From assembly GCA_018061865.1 (NCBI GenBank), contig JAGOTH010000004.1, positions 1 through 55,475 of the forward strand: a stretch of 55,475 nucleotides of DNA. The letters run 5' to 3'. The stretch's first letter is position 1. Every line of letters begins with the position of its first letter. Below the pieces are notes generated by a model. It was not told the DNA's origin, searched no databases, and saw only the letters and a program-made list of their open reading frames with translations. Below are positions 7,560 through 14,132 of the stretch, one piece after another. This DNA comes from Minisyncoccota bacterium (GTDB lineage Bacteria; Patescibacteriota; Minisyncoccia; Phycocordibacterales; UBA9973). A program made the translations under genes and the position numbers.

Positions 7560-7587
7560 TTGATTTTTTTAACGGAAATGCTATATT
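7560..7587 (+). promoter_or_regulatory. Promoter upstream of tRNA-Glu
   Basis: TTGATT at 7560-7565, 16-nt spacer, TATATT at 7582-7587. The predicted start near 7594 leaves about 109 nt of transcribed leader before the tRNA. Confidence 0.55.
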
Positions 7588-7593
7588 ATTTTC

Positions 7594-7702
7594 TGTATTT
7601 AGGGATATATTTGTAACCCTAAAAACGCCATTATAAATGGCCCCACCCCTTCTTCGCTGAAAGCTACGAAGGGCACGGCGTCATAAGTTGAGCCATTAAA
7701 AT
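7594..7702 (+). other. Structured leader before tRNA-Glu with duplicated tRNA 5' end
   Basis: The transcribed spacer contains the hairpins TTTAGGG/CCCTAAA, GCCAT/ATGGC and CCCTTC/GAAGGG. The sequence GCCATTATAAATGGCCCCA (near 7632-7650) nearly repeats GCCATTAAAATGGCCCCA at 7692-7709, which includes the first seven bases of the tRNA. The upstream copy is not followed by a tRNA fold, so it looks like a partial duplication of the tRNA 5' end and its flank. No protein is encoded here. Confidence 0.45.
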
Positions 7703-7774
7703 GGCCCCATCGTCTAACGGTTAGGACATCGGGTTTTCAATCCGGTAATCAGAGTTCGATTCTCTGTGGGGTCA
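7703..7774 (+). tRNA. tRNA-Glu (TTC)
   Basis: A 72-nt cloverleaf with acceptor GGCCCCA paired with TGGGGTC (one G-T) and D-loop with AACGGTTAGG. The anticodon loop TTTTCAA gives anticodon TTC, and the T arm has GAGTTCGATTCTC. The discriminator is A. The 3' CCA is not encoded (CAAAA follows), in contrast to tRNA-Val at 12647. Confidence 0.95.
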
Positions 7775-7802
7775 CAAAAGAGAGAGTTAGTTGAAACATA
7801 AT

Positions 7803-8201
7803 ATGAAAAATAATAGTCAAGACAACACATCAGACACACAGGAAAACAATGCTTCAAACAAGTTAGGGATTGATTACAGCAGCTTGGGTGAACTTACAGC
7901 TGATGATCTTAATAACAAGAAAACAGCAGAGATCGTTCTTCATTACTTAGCTTCTCTTGAACAAGATAATGCTGAACTTAAGACCACAAACGAAACACTA
8001 AAAACTTATGGAAACGCATACGGTATACAAAAAAGCCAGGCAAAAACAGGAGCGATACTTTCCGTATTTGCTGTTGTAGCGATTGGTTTCGGTATAAATA
8101 TTTTGACAGATGACATCGCTAGTCTTGGAGGAATAGTGCTTACAGTACTTGGTGTTTTCGTAGAGGTATATGCAATATATCTGTCTAATAAACATAATTA
8201 A
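7803..8201 (+). CDS. Hypothetical two-helix membrane protein
   Basis: 133-aa protein (an upstream TTG at 7791 would add four residues). The first 45 residues are polar and low-complexity (Asn/Ser/Asp/Thr). A short coiled-coil-like stretch follows (LASLEQDNAELKTTNETLK), then two hydrophobic helices, TGAILSVFAVVAIGFGINIL and LGGIVLTVLGVFVEVYAIYL, and a short basic tail. It leads a tight cluster: its TAA stop overlaps the next ATG (TAATG at 8199-8203). The function is unknown. Position next to a tRNA gene and the overlap with a beta-flower-like gene suggest an accessory module. Confidence 0.7.
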   Translation: MKNNSQDNTSDTQENNASNKLGIDYSSLGELTADDLNNKKTAEIVLHYLASLEQDNAELKTTNETLKTYGNAYGIQKSQAKTGAILSVFAVVAIGFGINILTDDIASLGGIVLTVLGVFVEVYAIYLSNKHN

Positions 8202-8509
8202 TGAAATACATTTTTAATACATCAGGTGAATATGTGGCATTTATATCGGGCGACAATCTGTTTGATCCCGATTGTAACTGGATTGGTTTCATTTTAAATG
8301 ACAACGAAGTCTATTCTTCAAGCGATTTATCATTTACTGGATACGTAAGTGATGACGACAGAATTCTTGGAAAAAGAAACGATCTGAGAAAAATTAGGCC
8401 TTTACGTCCACTCAGACCACTCAGGCCTTTACGTCCACTCAGACCACTGCGGAGATTAAGAATGTTGAGAGTGTCTTATCCATGGTACGACGCATTTGAG
8501 AATGAATAA
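8201..8509 (+). CDS. Beta-flower-like small protein with RPL repeat tail
   Basis: 102-aa protein. The N-terminal 55 residues show a repeating pattern of short strands: IFNTSGEYVAFISGD, LFDPDCNWIGFILND, VYSSSDLSFTGYVSDD. This resembles the '4-fold beta flower' family, which also tends to carry an Arg/Pro-rich tail. Here the tail is a run of RPL tripeptides (about residues 66-84), encoded by a 27-bp tandem duplication at 8396-8449. The start ATG overlaps the previous stop by one base and the 3' end overlaps the next gene by 8 nt. The molecular function is unknown; the family match is from pattern only. Confidence 0.55.
   Translation: MKYIFNTSGEYVAFISGDNLFDPDCNWIGFILNDNEVYSSSDLSFTGYVSDDDRILGKRNDLRKIRPLRPLRPLRPLRPLRPLRRLRMLRVSYPWYDAFENE
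8396..8449 (+). repeat. 27-bp tandem repeat, two copies, coding
   Basis: Two copies of a 27-bp unit (8396-8422 and 8423-8449) that differ only at the last base. Each encodes RPLRPLRPL. The unit is itself built from three 9-bp RPL blocks, so it can expand or shrink in frame. Confidence 0.9.
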
Positions 8510-9137
8510 CTCTTTACCTCTCGAGAGGCTTTGTAAAGAAATAAAACAAATAAAAGATTTTAGAATAGTACTAAAAGATATGGAGCCTTATGTTAAAGAC
8601 GGAAATTATCTAATCAAAGGTAGAGAGTTTACGAATTTTTCTTTAAGGCCAAGAGAGGCTTGGGCAAACTGGTTAATCTGTGTTGTTTTAAGAAAATTAC
8701 AAGGAGATGACATAACATTTGCCGAGGATACAGTGGGTGATGGATTTTTAATTGATGAAAAAAATAGTATATATATACCTACTGAACATGTATCTGCACT
8801 AGAAAATCCTCATAATAGGCAGCCTAAAGGGGAAGATCGTATAATAGAGGCAATTAATAAAAAAATAAAGCGAGGACCTAAGTATGCTAAAGGAAAAATT
8901 CTCGTTGTGTTTTTTGATGGAGCAGAGGAATTTTTTAGGAATAAAATAAGAGAAAGTATCAAAGGAAAGCATCAGTTCATATCAATTTTTTGTGTAGGAC
9001 TTTTAACTATCGATAAAAATGGTTACGCATACATTGTTACAGAATTTAAAGAAGAATATGGTGATAAATCTTTATCTTTCAAAGTCCAAATAAATTCTGA
9101 TTTTACAAACTGGGAGATTTCTCAAATTACTGCTTAA
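8502..9137 (+). CDS. Hypothetical protein, possible nuclease-like fold
   Basis: 211-aa soluble protein. I start it at ATG 8502, overlapping the previous stop by 8 nt; TTG 8496 would add two residues. A conserved-looking core runs RPREAWANWLICVVLRKL, DTVGDGFLID, IYIPTEHVSA, then GKILVVFFDGAEEFF and FISIFCVGLLTIDKNGYAYIVTEF. The order (helix with E, acidic G-D-G-x-x-x-D strand, E-H strand) is reminiscent of restriction-endonuclease-like folds, but there is no clear PD-(D/E)XK. Treat function as unknown. Last gene of the 7803-8201-8502 overlap cluster. Confidence 0.65.
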   Translation: MNNSLPLERLCKEIKQIKDFRIVLKDMEPYVKDGNYLIKGREFTNFSLRPREAWANWLICVVLRKLQGDDITFAEDTVGDGFLIDEKNSIYIPTEHVSALENPHNRQPKGEDRIIEAINKKIKRGPKYAKGKILVVFFDGAEEFFRNKIRESIKGKHQFISIFCVGLLTIDKNGYAYIVTEFKEEYGDKSLSFKVQINSDFTNWEISQITA

Positions 9138-9194
9138 TTGGTGTAAGATAAAGTATATCTAGAGCACGAGAAGCGTCCTTGTGGTATTCTAAAA

Positions 9195-9265
9195 AGGCAC
9201 TAATTAGCCTGGGGCAAGGAATCGAAAGGTTCTATCTTGAGAAGGCTCACATTTCGAAACTGCCT
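9195..9265 (+). other. Nested inverted repeats in intergenic region, possible structured RNA
   Basis: Between 9138 and 9288 there is no gene. The segment contains AGGC/GCCT around 9195-9209. A nested fold follows: GGCA (9213-9216) pairs with TGCC (9261-9264) and encloses TCGAAA (9222-9227) paired with TTTCGA (9252-9257), with GAG/CTC inside. No T-run follows, so it is not a terminator. It could be a structured leader of the 9289 gene. Confidence 0.35.
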
Positions 9266-9288
9266 CTCTTATCAGTTAGCATATAAAC

Positions 9289-9855
9289 ATGGCAAAAAGA
9301 TTTTTTAAACTTCTATATGTTATTGCTTTAATAGGTATAGTCGTTTCTCTTCCAGTAGTTATTTTAACCTCGGTACGTTTTGATTGGATTACTGTTACTT
9401 CATATAAGGCAAAATGTAATTCTAACAATGAGTACGTTGTTTTAGAGGGCTCTTCTTTGAATTCACCTTATGTTTTTGATGAAGTGACACTTAATGACAC
9501 AACATTCTCTGATACAAAAAAAGATTTAAATTTTTACTGCCAATACTACGATGAGATTCAGCCTTATATTATTGGTTATGCAGAAAGTGACACAAGAGTA
9601 GAACAAGTACTGACAAATCAGAGATTTTTTAAATTTGAAGAAAGTGTAAGTTCTAATGTTTGGTCTTATCCTCCACAATATACACTTGAAATAGTAAGCA
9701 ATGAAACGAACTGGTATGAACTATGGGGTCCAGTACTCGGATGGTTAATATATGCGACATTGTCTTTTCTTTTCCTGCAGATAATAAGAATTTGTTATAC
9801 ATATGTTGTCTTTGGTAAATTAGTGTGGCACCCATTTAAATCAATTAAAACTTAG
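9289..9855 (+). CDS. Hypothetical membrane protein
   Basis: 188-aa protein with two predicted membrane helices: residues about 9-28 (YVIALIGIVVSLPVVILTSV) and about 148-172 (GPVLGWLIYATLSFLFLQIIRICY). The domain between them, about 120 residues with three cysteines, should be extracytoplasmic. No family is recognised. It is separated from the preceding cluster by a 151-nt region with possible RNA structure and followed by a palindrome at 9903. Confidence 0.65.
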   Translation: MAKRFFKLLYVIALIGIVVSLPVVILTSVRFDWITVTSYKAKCNSNNEYVVLEGSSLNSPYVFDEVTLNDTTFSDTKKDLNFYCQYYDEIQPYIIGYAESDTRVEQVLTNQRFFKFEESVSSNVWSYPPQYTLEIVSNETNWYELWGPVLGWLIYATLSFLFLQIIRICYTYVVFGKLVWHPFKSIKT

Positions 9856-9902
9856 CAATAAGTTGCCAGTTTGCAAGCATGATAGATCAACAAAATAAAA
9901 GT

Positions 9903-9935
9903 TTTCTAGACACATTGAAGTTATGTGTTTAGAAA
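9903..9935. repeat. 13-bp inverted repeat without T-run
   Basis: TTTCTAGACACAT (9903-9915) and ATGTGTTTAGAAA (9923-9935) pair over 13 bp with one G-T and a 7-nt loop. It lies between the 9289 gene and the NUDIX gene. It lacks a U-tract but may act as a weak terminator or RNA-stabilising hairpin. Confidence 0.6.
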
Positions 9936-9985
9936 GCTAGGAAAGCTAAGTTGTTTGGTCACAAATTCGTGTTATCTTTTAAAAT

Positions 9986-10453
9986 ATGAATCCTTATAAA
10001 GGAACAAAAGAACATCCTCATCATATCTCTGTCGGAGTGGTGCTTGTTAATGATAAAAATGAGGTTGCTTGTCATTTTTATGAAGAGCCCGGGATTAGAA
10101 ACTACCCGAAAAATTTCTATACTCTTTTACATGAAAGCCCTGAGGAAAATGAAACTCTCGAACAAACAGCAATGAGAGGTCTTAGAGAGGAATATTCAAT
10201 GACGGGAACTTTTGATCGTTATGCAGGATCTCTGGTTTCGTGGTTTGACCTTGAGGGCGTTAGGGTTGAAAGGACTGTCTTATATTTTTTATACAAACTA
10301 ACCTCGATAGGAGAGCGGGATCTGACTGATCCAGAATCAATAAGCGAGATTAAATGGATGAATATTGATGATCTTGTTGCCATCATGAAAACACAAGGAG
10401 AGGATGACGAGTCGAAGATATTGGAAGATGTTAAAAAGTTTTATTTAGGATAG
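9986..10453 (+). CDS. NUDIX hydrolase-family protein
   Basis: 155-aa protein. The NUDIX helix is visible as ENETLEQTAMRGLREEYSM (about residues 54-72), keeping the R-E-E core; the leading glycine and the final glycine of the canonical box are absent, so activity may be altered. N-terminal strands (HHISVGVVLVNDKNEVACHFY) and a C-terminal EIKWMNIDDLVAIM strand-helix are typical of the fold. NUDIX enzymes hydrolyse nucleoside diphosphate-linked substrates; the substrate is unknown here. The ATG at 9986 lies 7 nt after an extended -10 (TGT-TATCTT), so it is probably leaderless. Confidence 0.85.
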   Translation: MNPYKGTKEHPHHISVGVVLVNDKNEVACHFYEEPGIRNYPKNFYTLLHESPEENETLEQTAMRGLREEYSMTGTFDRYAGSLVSWFDLEGVRVERTVLYFLYKLTSIGERDLTDPESISEIKWMNIDDLVAIMKTQGEDDESKILEDVKKFYLG

Positions 10454-10509
10454 CTTTTGAATGCTTGGTTGCACGTTCACAAGAAGTTGTAGGGTGTTAT
10501 AATTTTATT

Positions 10510-11259
10510 ATGAATGACATAAATGAAAGATATCAGTCAGTTTTAAAAGAATCGACCGAAAATGAGAACATCATAGGCCTTTTTCTTGGAGGGTCACGAG
10601 GTAAGAGTGATGATTTTGTGACAAAAAATTCTGACATAGATGTCTATGTTGTCTTGACTGATTCCGCTCCCGATGAAGTAAGAGAGAAAATGAAGAGCTA
10701 TTTGTCGGACTTTTTTGAAATTAGGGTTATGAGTTTAAGTGAATTAGCTAATCACGCTACTTGGGGAAGTGATTACGAATGGGATAGGTACAATTTTACT
10801 CACAACAAACCATTGATTGATAAAACTGGAGAATTGGTAAAAATAATGGAAGAAAAAGGCTCTTTACCTGAAAATTTTAGAGATAAGGTTATAAAAGATT
10901 CTCTGGATGCTTATATAAATGAAGTTTATCGTTCTGCAAAATATTGGAGAGACGGGAAGGAGGTGGCCGCTTATTTGGATGCTGTAGAATCTTTGCCGTT
11001 TCTTATGACAGCCCTTTACGCACTTGAGGGAAGACTTAAGCCATACAACAAATACTTTGAATGGGAACTTAGAAATTATCCTTTGAAATTTTTACCTTTT
11101 GATACGGATGAGTTCATTGCTGATTATTTAGATATTTCACGAACTGGGAATTTTGAAAAACAGGCAAAAATTTTTAAAGCTATTAAAAAGATTTTTATTG
11201 ACCAAGGATATAAGAATATTTTTGACGAGTGGAAGATATATTATTTTGTTGGAGAGTAA
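10510..11259 (+). CDS. Nucleotidyltransferase-family protein
   Basis: 249-aa protein of the polymerase-beta nucleotidyltransferase superfamily. The active-site motif GGSRGKSDDFVTKNSDIDVY (about residues 26-45) contains the G-S...D-x-D pattern. A helical C-terminal domain follows, as in aminoglycoside/kanamycin-type nucleotidyltransferases. I place the start at ATG 10510; the frame is open back to TTG 10465, but the extra 15 residues look non-homologous. It lies downstream of the NUDIX gene and probably shares its transcript. The substrate, an antibiotic or other small molecule, is not decided by the sequence. Confidence 0.85.
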   Translation: MNDINERYQSVLKESTENENIIGLFLGGSRGKSDDFVTKNSDIDVYVVLTDSAPDEVREKMKSYLSDFFEIRVMSLSELANHATWGSDYEWDRYNFTHNKPLIDKTGELVKIMEEKGSLPENFRDKVIKDSLDAYINEVYRSAKYWRDGKEVAAYLDAVESLPFLMTALYALEGRLKPYNKYFEWELRNYPLKFLPFDTDEFIADYLDISRTGNFEKQAKIFKAIKKIFIDQGYKNIFDEWKIYYFVGE

Positions 11260-11276
11260 TTTATATAAAATAAAAA

Positions 11277-11492
11277 TTATTGCAGTTTAGGCATCTCCGG
11301 GAAAACTAAAGGAGCTTCTTTGTACAAGAAGGCGGGGAACGGTGCATGAGTACAAGGGCTACCAACTGTGTTTCCGGTTACTCTGTTTTTCCATTGAGTT
11401 GGCTGAGTGAGACACATTGTGTTTTTACTAATCAAATAATAAAAAATTATTATAACCAATAACAATACAAATATTTTTAGAAATTTTTTCAT
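11277..11492 (-). CDS. Small exported or membrane-anchored protein
   Basis: 71-aa protein from ATG 11492, which follows TATACA by 8 nt on the minus strand. It has a basic start (MKKFLK), a hydrophobic helix (IFVLLLVIIIFYYLI, residues 7-21), then a 50-residue polar segment with two cysteines and GNTVGSPCTHAPFPA. It could be a signal-anchored surface peptide. No family is known. Its 3' end faces the nucleotidyltransferase gene convergently, 17 nt away. Confidence 0.5.
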   Translation of the reverse strand: MKKFLKIFVLLLVIIIFYYLISKNTMCLTQPTQWKNRVTGNTVGSPCTHAPFPAFLYKEAPLVFPEMPKLQ

Positions 11493-11523
11493 ATGATAAT
11501 TGTATAGCAACCTGAGTCATAAA

Positions 11524-11559
11524 ACAAAAAACCTACACACCAAAATATTGATGTGTAGG
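11524..11559 (-). terminator. Intrinsic terminator after 11593 gene
   Basis: On the minus strand CCTACACATCAA pairs with TTGGTGTGTAGG and is followed by TTTTTTG. It shares CATCAATAT..TTTTGGTGTG and a preceding GCGGGCAT with the terminator at 5758, which suggests a copied terminator cassette. Confidence 0.85.
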
Positions 11560-11592
11560 CATGCCCGCACTTTTGGTGCAGGGGATAGGAGA

Positions 11593-11961
11593 TTATTTAA
11601 TCAATCCAAAAAATTTCCATCTTAATTGCATCACCATTTTTTTAGTTTCTGCGTCGTCGTTAACAAGCTGCTCAATTCGGTAAAAAACCATATTAGCCAT
11701 TGGAGACCCTAGTTTTATGTCCTTGTAGTCAAGGACTTTTTTGATGCATCTTTCGACTGCTTCTTTACGAAGTAAACTTCCAGGCACTGAACTTTCTATT
11801 AATTTTTCCAGCGCTTTCTCATCAAGCTTGTCCAACTCTTCATAATCTATACGCTCGAGGTGTTCATCCACGAAAATTATCGCAGCCGTTTTGCTGGTGA
11901 GGATAGCCTCATATTTTCTTACTTCTTCTCCAAATATGGAGATTTTTGTAGCTGTATTCAT
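11593..11961 (-). CDS. Hypothetical soluble protein
   Basis: 122-aa protein with no recognised domain. It is mainly helical and acidic in the middle (YEELDKLDEKALEKLIE), with a lysine/methionine-rich C-terminus (KKMVMQLRWKFFGLIK). I choose ATG 11961 because a TAAAAT box on the minus strand ends about 20 nt upstream; a GTG at 11976 in the same frame is the alternative and would add five residues. It sits between two terminators, so it is monocistronic. Confidence 0.65.
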   Translation of the reverse strand: MNTATKISIFGEEVRKYEAILTSKTAAIIFVDEHLERIDYEELDKLDEKALEKLIESSVPGSLLRKEAVERCIKKVLDYKDIKLGSPMANMVFYRIEQLVNDDAETKKMVMQLRWKFFGLIK

Positions 11962-11990
11962 AAGATCAAATTTCACTTATTTTAACATAA

Positions 11991-12016
11991 AATAAAAAAC
12001 CCCAAAGTTGGGGCTA
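11991..12016 (-). terminator. Intrinsic terminator of 12014 gene
   Basis: On the minus strand CCCC-AACTTT-GGGG followed by TTTTTTATTTT. The gene's TAG stop touches the stem. Confidence 0.8.
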
Positions 12017-12553
12017 TTGTTCCATCAAAAACAGTCTTTCAAAGTTTGGGTCGTTCTGTGTGACAACCCTTGAGATACCGGGAAGAGCGCTTTTGAAACA
12101 AGTTCCTTCGTCCAGAGGCGTTGCTTTTGTGTGGGCATCTTCTATAATGATTTCCTTCACAAATTTTTTACCAAGAAAAACTTCTTCATCAATAATCATT
12201 TGATCGGCTACTATTTTACCTCTTTTGAGATCTTTGTAGTAGTTCGTCATTATCGAGTTTATCGGCATTACGGAATGCAGGACGTCTCTTCTAATTAGTT
12301 TGTCGGCATACTTATAATCAAGCAGAATAAGTATTGGTTTTTTATCTGCTTTTTTTATAAAAATATCTTCGATTTGCTCCATTCCAAAAGGGTTTTTGTA
12401 TTGTGACCAAAATTCTTCAGTCACATAAAAGATATTTTCCAGTACGTTGTTTTCTTGTCTTAAATAATACAACTCTGCTGGTGTTAAAAAGAAACCTTTT
12501 TCTCCGGTTTCTAATACGGCGATTGATCTTATTATTGCACTCATAAGGGACAT
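12014..12553 (-). CDS. Hypothetical soluble protein
   Basis: 179-aa protein of unknown family. It opens MSLMSAIIRSIAVLETGEKG and later carries KKPILILLDYKYADKLIRRD and an acidic stretch, IIEDAHTKATPLDEGTC. There are no membrane helices or signal peptide. The start could also be the internal ATG at 12544. It is monocistronic, divergent from tRNA-Val, and part of the run of orphan genes between the two tRNAs. Confidence 0.65.
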   Translation of the reverse strand: MSLMSAIIRSIAVLETGEKGFFLTPAELYYLRQENNVLENIFYVTEEFWSQYKNPFGMEQIEDIFIKKADKKPILILLDYKYADKLIRRDVLHSVMPINSIMTNYYKDLKRGKIVADQMIIDEEVFLGKKFVKEIIIEDAHTKATPLDEGTCFKSALPGISRVVTQNDPNFERLFLMEQ

Positions 12554-12594
12554 TTTTTGTGACTATACAATTAATAAGAGAAATAGGCAATAGC

Positions 12595-12623
12595 TTGAAG
12601 ATAGTCCAAACAATCGGTATACT
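12595..12623 (+). promoter_or_regulatory. tRNA-Val promoter
   Basis: TTGAAG at 12595-12600, 17-nt spacer, TATACT at 12618-12623. The start would be near 12630, about 17 nt before the mature tRNA. Confidence 0.7.
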
Positions 12624-12646
12624 TTCTGGTAGTTTAAAAAATATTT

Positions 12647-12722
12647 GCGCGGTTAGCTCAGTTGGTAGAGCGACCCCTTGACGTGGGGTAGGCCAGGGGT
12701 TCGAATCCCTTATCGCGCACCA
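12647..12722 (+). tRNA. tRNA-Val (GAC)
   Basis: A 76-nt cloverleaf with acceptor GCGCGGT paired with ATCGCGC and D arm AGCTCAGTTGGTAGAGC. The anticodon stem is ACCCC/GGGGT with loop TTGACGT (anticodon GAC), and the T arm has GGGTTCGAATCCC. The discriminator is A and CCA is encoded. It has its own sigma70-type promoter. Confidence 0.96.
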
Positions 12723-12724
12723 AA

Positions 12725-12746
12725 ACAAAAAACGCCTATTTAGGCG
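12725..12746 (-). terminator. Intrinsic terminator of 12740 gene
   Basis: On the minus strand CGCCTA-AA-TAGGCG followed by TTTTTTG. The stop codon of the gene lies inside the hairpin. Confidence 0.75.
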
Positions 12747-13210
12747 CCTTCAAGTTCTTTTTGAAATTCTTTAATTATTGCCATCAAGGCAGAAATATTT
12801 TGAAAGTTTTCCAGATTATCTTTCTCAAATCTCATTTTCTTTATTATTTCGAACCAGCATCTTGCGTAGGGTCCGTTACTTTCAAAGGCTCCGCTTTCCA
12901 TCTTTGCGAATCTTTCGTAGGAGCACTCTTCAGGCGAGCGCTCGCCAAGTATTAAAGCAGACGCTTCTTCTGAAGTGTTGTTTTCAATCCCTGTTTTTTC
13001 CACCAAATGTATTAACCAGATATGCTCTTCTGAGTTTTTTAAAAATCCTGGTAAGTCAACCTGGATGGAACAAACCATTATTCCTCCCAGATTCGTTCCT
13101 TCTTCTCCAACCCCATACTTTTCTTTTAAGTACTGGTAGAAAAGTTTTGGCATTTTAAGGATTTCATCGTCTTTCGCAGACAGTAAAATTTCTTTTGATT
13201 TTGTTGTCAT
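12740..13210 (-). CDS. Hypothetical soluble protein
   Basis: 156-aa protein from ATG 13210 with no family recognised. It is predicted to be globular and acidic, with segments such as EHIWLIHLVEKTGIENNTSEEASALILGERSPEE and a C-terminal helical stretch, FQNISALMAIIKEFQKELEG. There is no membrane segment. Upstream lies the convergently ordered methyltransferase gene with a 54-nt gap; a TAAAGT -10-like box is visible 18 nt before the start on the minus strand. Confidence 0.65.
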   Translation of the reverse strand: MTTKSKEILLSAKDDEILKMPKLFYQYLKEKYGVGEEGTNLGGIMVCSIQVDLPGFLKNSEEHIWLIHLVEKTGIENNTSEEASALILGERSPEECSYERFAKMESGAFESNGPYARCWFEIIKKMRFEKDNLENFQNISALMAIIKEFQKELEGA

Positions 13211-13264
13211 AAGTTGCAAGTTTTTCAGACTTTACAACTTTGTTCCTAAAAAGTCAAAATTTCT

Positions 13265-14128
13265 CTATCTTCTAAATCTTGTATAAATCCCAGCTGGGAC
13301 AACTCGTCCGGAAACTTTTTCTTCTATGTGCATCTCGCCGTATTCCATTTGTGGAGCCTCAAAATAGCTCTCTACGAGCTGTTTAAATGATTCTGGTGAA
13401 TATCCCGCAGAGTACCCGTTTAGGAGGAAGAATGAGCCTTTATCGTCCTTCAGAAGTTCTTTTAAAGATTTCATAAGAGGGGAGAGAGATTCTTCAATTT
13501 TCCAAACTTCACCCTTGGCACCACGGCCGAAAGCTGGAGGATCGAGTACTATTCCGTCATACTTTTTTCCACGGCGAACTTCGCGTTTTACGAATACAAG
13601 TGCGTCGTCCAGAATGTAGCGGATTTTATTTTTATCTATTTTTGAAGCATTACGATTTTCCTCAGACCAAGTAATGCTCTGTTTCGAAGCATCAACGTGA
13701 GTGACTTTCGCTCCGGCCTCAGCCATAACGAGAGAAGAAATTCCTGTGTATGCGAAGAGGTTTAGAATTTCTGGTTCTTTCAACTTTGAAACAGATTCTT
13801 TCAGCCAAACCCAGTTAGCTTCTTGTTCAGGGAAAATTCCAAGGTGTTTGAAAGCTGTGAGTTTCAAAATTATAGAAATATTATTCCATTTCATTTGCCA
13901 GCTCTTTCCAAACTCTTTTTTGTGAACCCAAGAACCTTTTCCGGCGGACCATTTGAAGAAAGCTTTCGCATCTTTCCAAACGTCAGGAGTTTTCTTTTCC
14001 CACACGGCTTCTGTTTCTGGACGATAAAGCAAAGTCCCGCCGAATTTCTCCAGCTTCTGGTTTTCTCCGGAATCAATCAGTTCATAATCACTCCAGCCTT
14101 TTGTTTTTATATCAATTCTTTTTGCCAT
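13265..14128 (-). CDS. Class I SAM-dependent methyltransferase (RlmI-like)
   Basis: 287-aa Rossmann methyltransferase. The SAM-binding motif I is LNLFAYTGISSLVMAEAGA (about residues 119-137), motif II is THVDASK, and the catalytic region is VLDPPAFGRG (about 196-205). F-A-Y-T-G and L-D-P-P-A/S-F together are typical of the RlmI/RlmK group that methylates 23S rRNA. The N-terminal PUA domain of RlmI is lacking, and the exact target base is not inferable. The start ATG 14128 is 4 nt from the end of rlmB, indicating co-transcription. Confidence 0.85.
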   Translation of the reverse strand: MAKRIDIKTKGWSDYELIDSGENQKLEKFGGTLLYRPETEAVWEKKTPDVWKDAKAFFKWSAGKGSWVHKKEFGKSWQMKWNNISIILKLTAFKHLGIFPEQEANWVWLKESVSKLKEPEILNLFAYTGISSLVMAEAGAKVTHVDASKQSITWSEENRNASKIDKNKIRYILDDALVFVKREVRRGKKYDGIVLDPPAFGRGAKGEVWKIEESLSPLMKSLKELLKDDKGSFFLLNGYSAGYSPESFKQLVESYFEAPQMEYGEMHIEEKVSGRVVPAGIYTRFRR

Positions 14129-14132
14129 ATTT

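Noticed and set aside
7632-7680. A second tRNA gene upstream of tRNA-Glu
   Set aside because: Only the first seven tRNA bases are repeated; no anticodon arm, T arm or 3' acceptor strand follows.
8396-8449. Short tandem repeat as a CRISPR array
   Set aside because: The units are contiguous without spacers, lie inside a reading frame and encode RPL tripeptides.
9903-9935. Palindrome as an insertion-sequence end
   Set aside because: No partner repeat, transposase or target duplication nearby; more likely an RNA hairpin.
7703-13210. A tRNA-integrated phage or plasmid island between the two tRNAs
   Set aside because: No integrase and no repeated tRNA 3' end was found; the stretch is rich in orphans, but integration cannot be supported.
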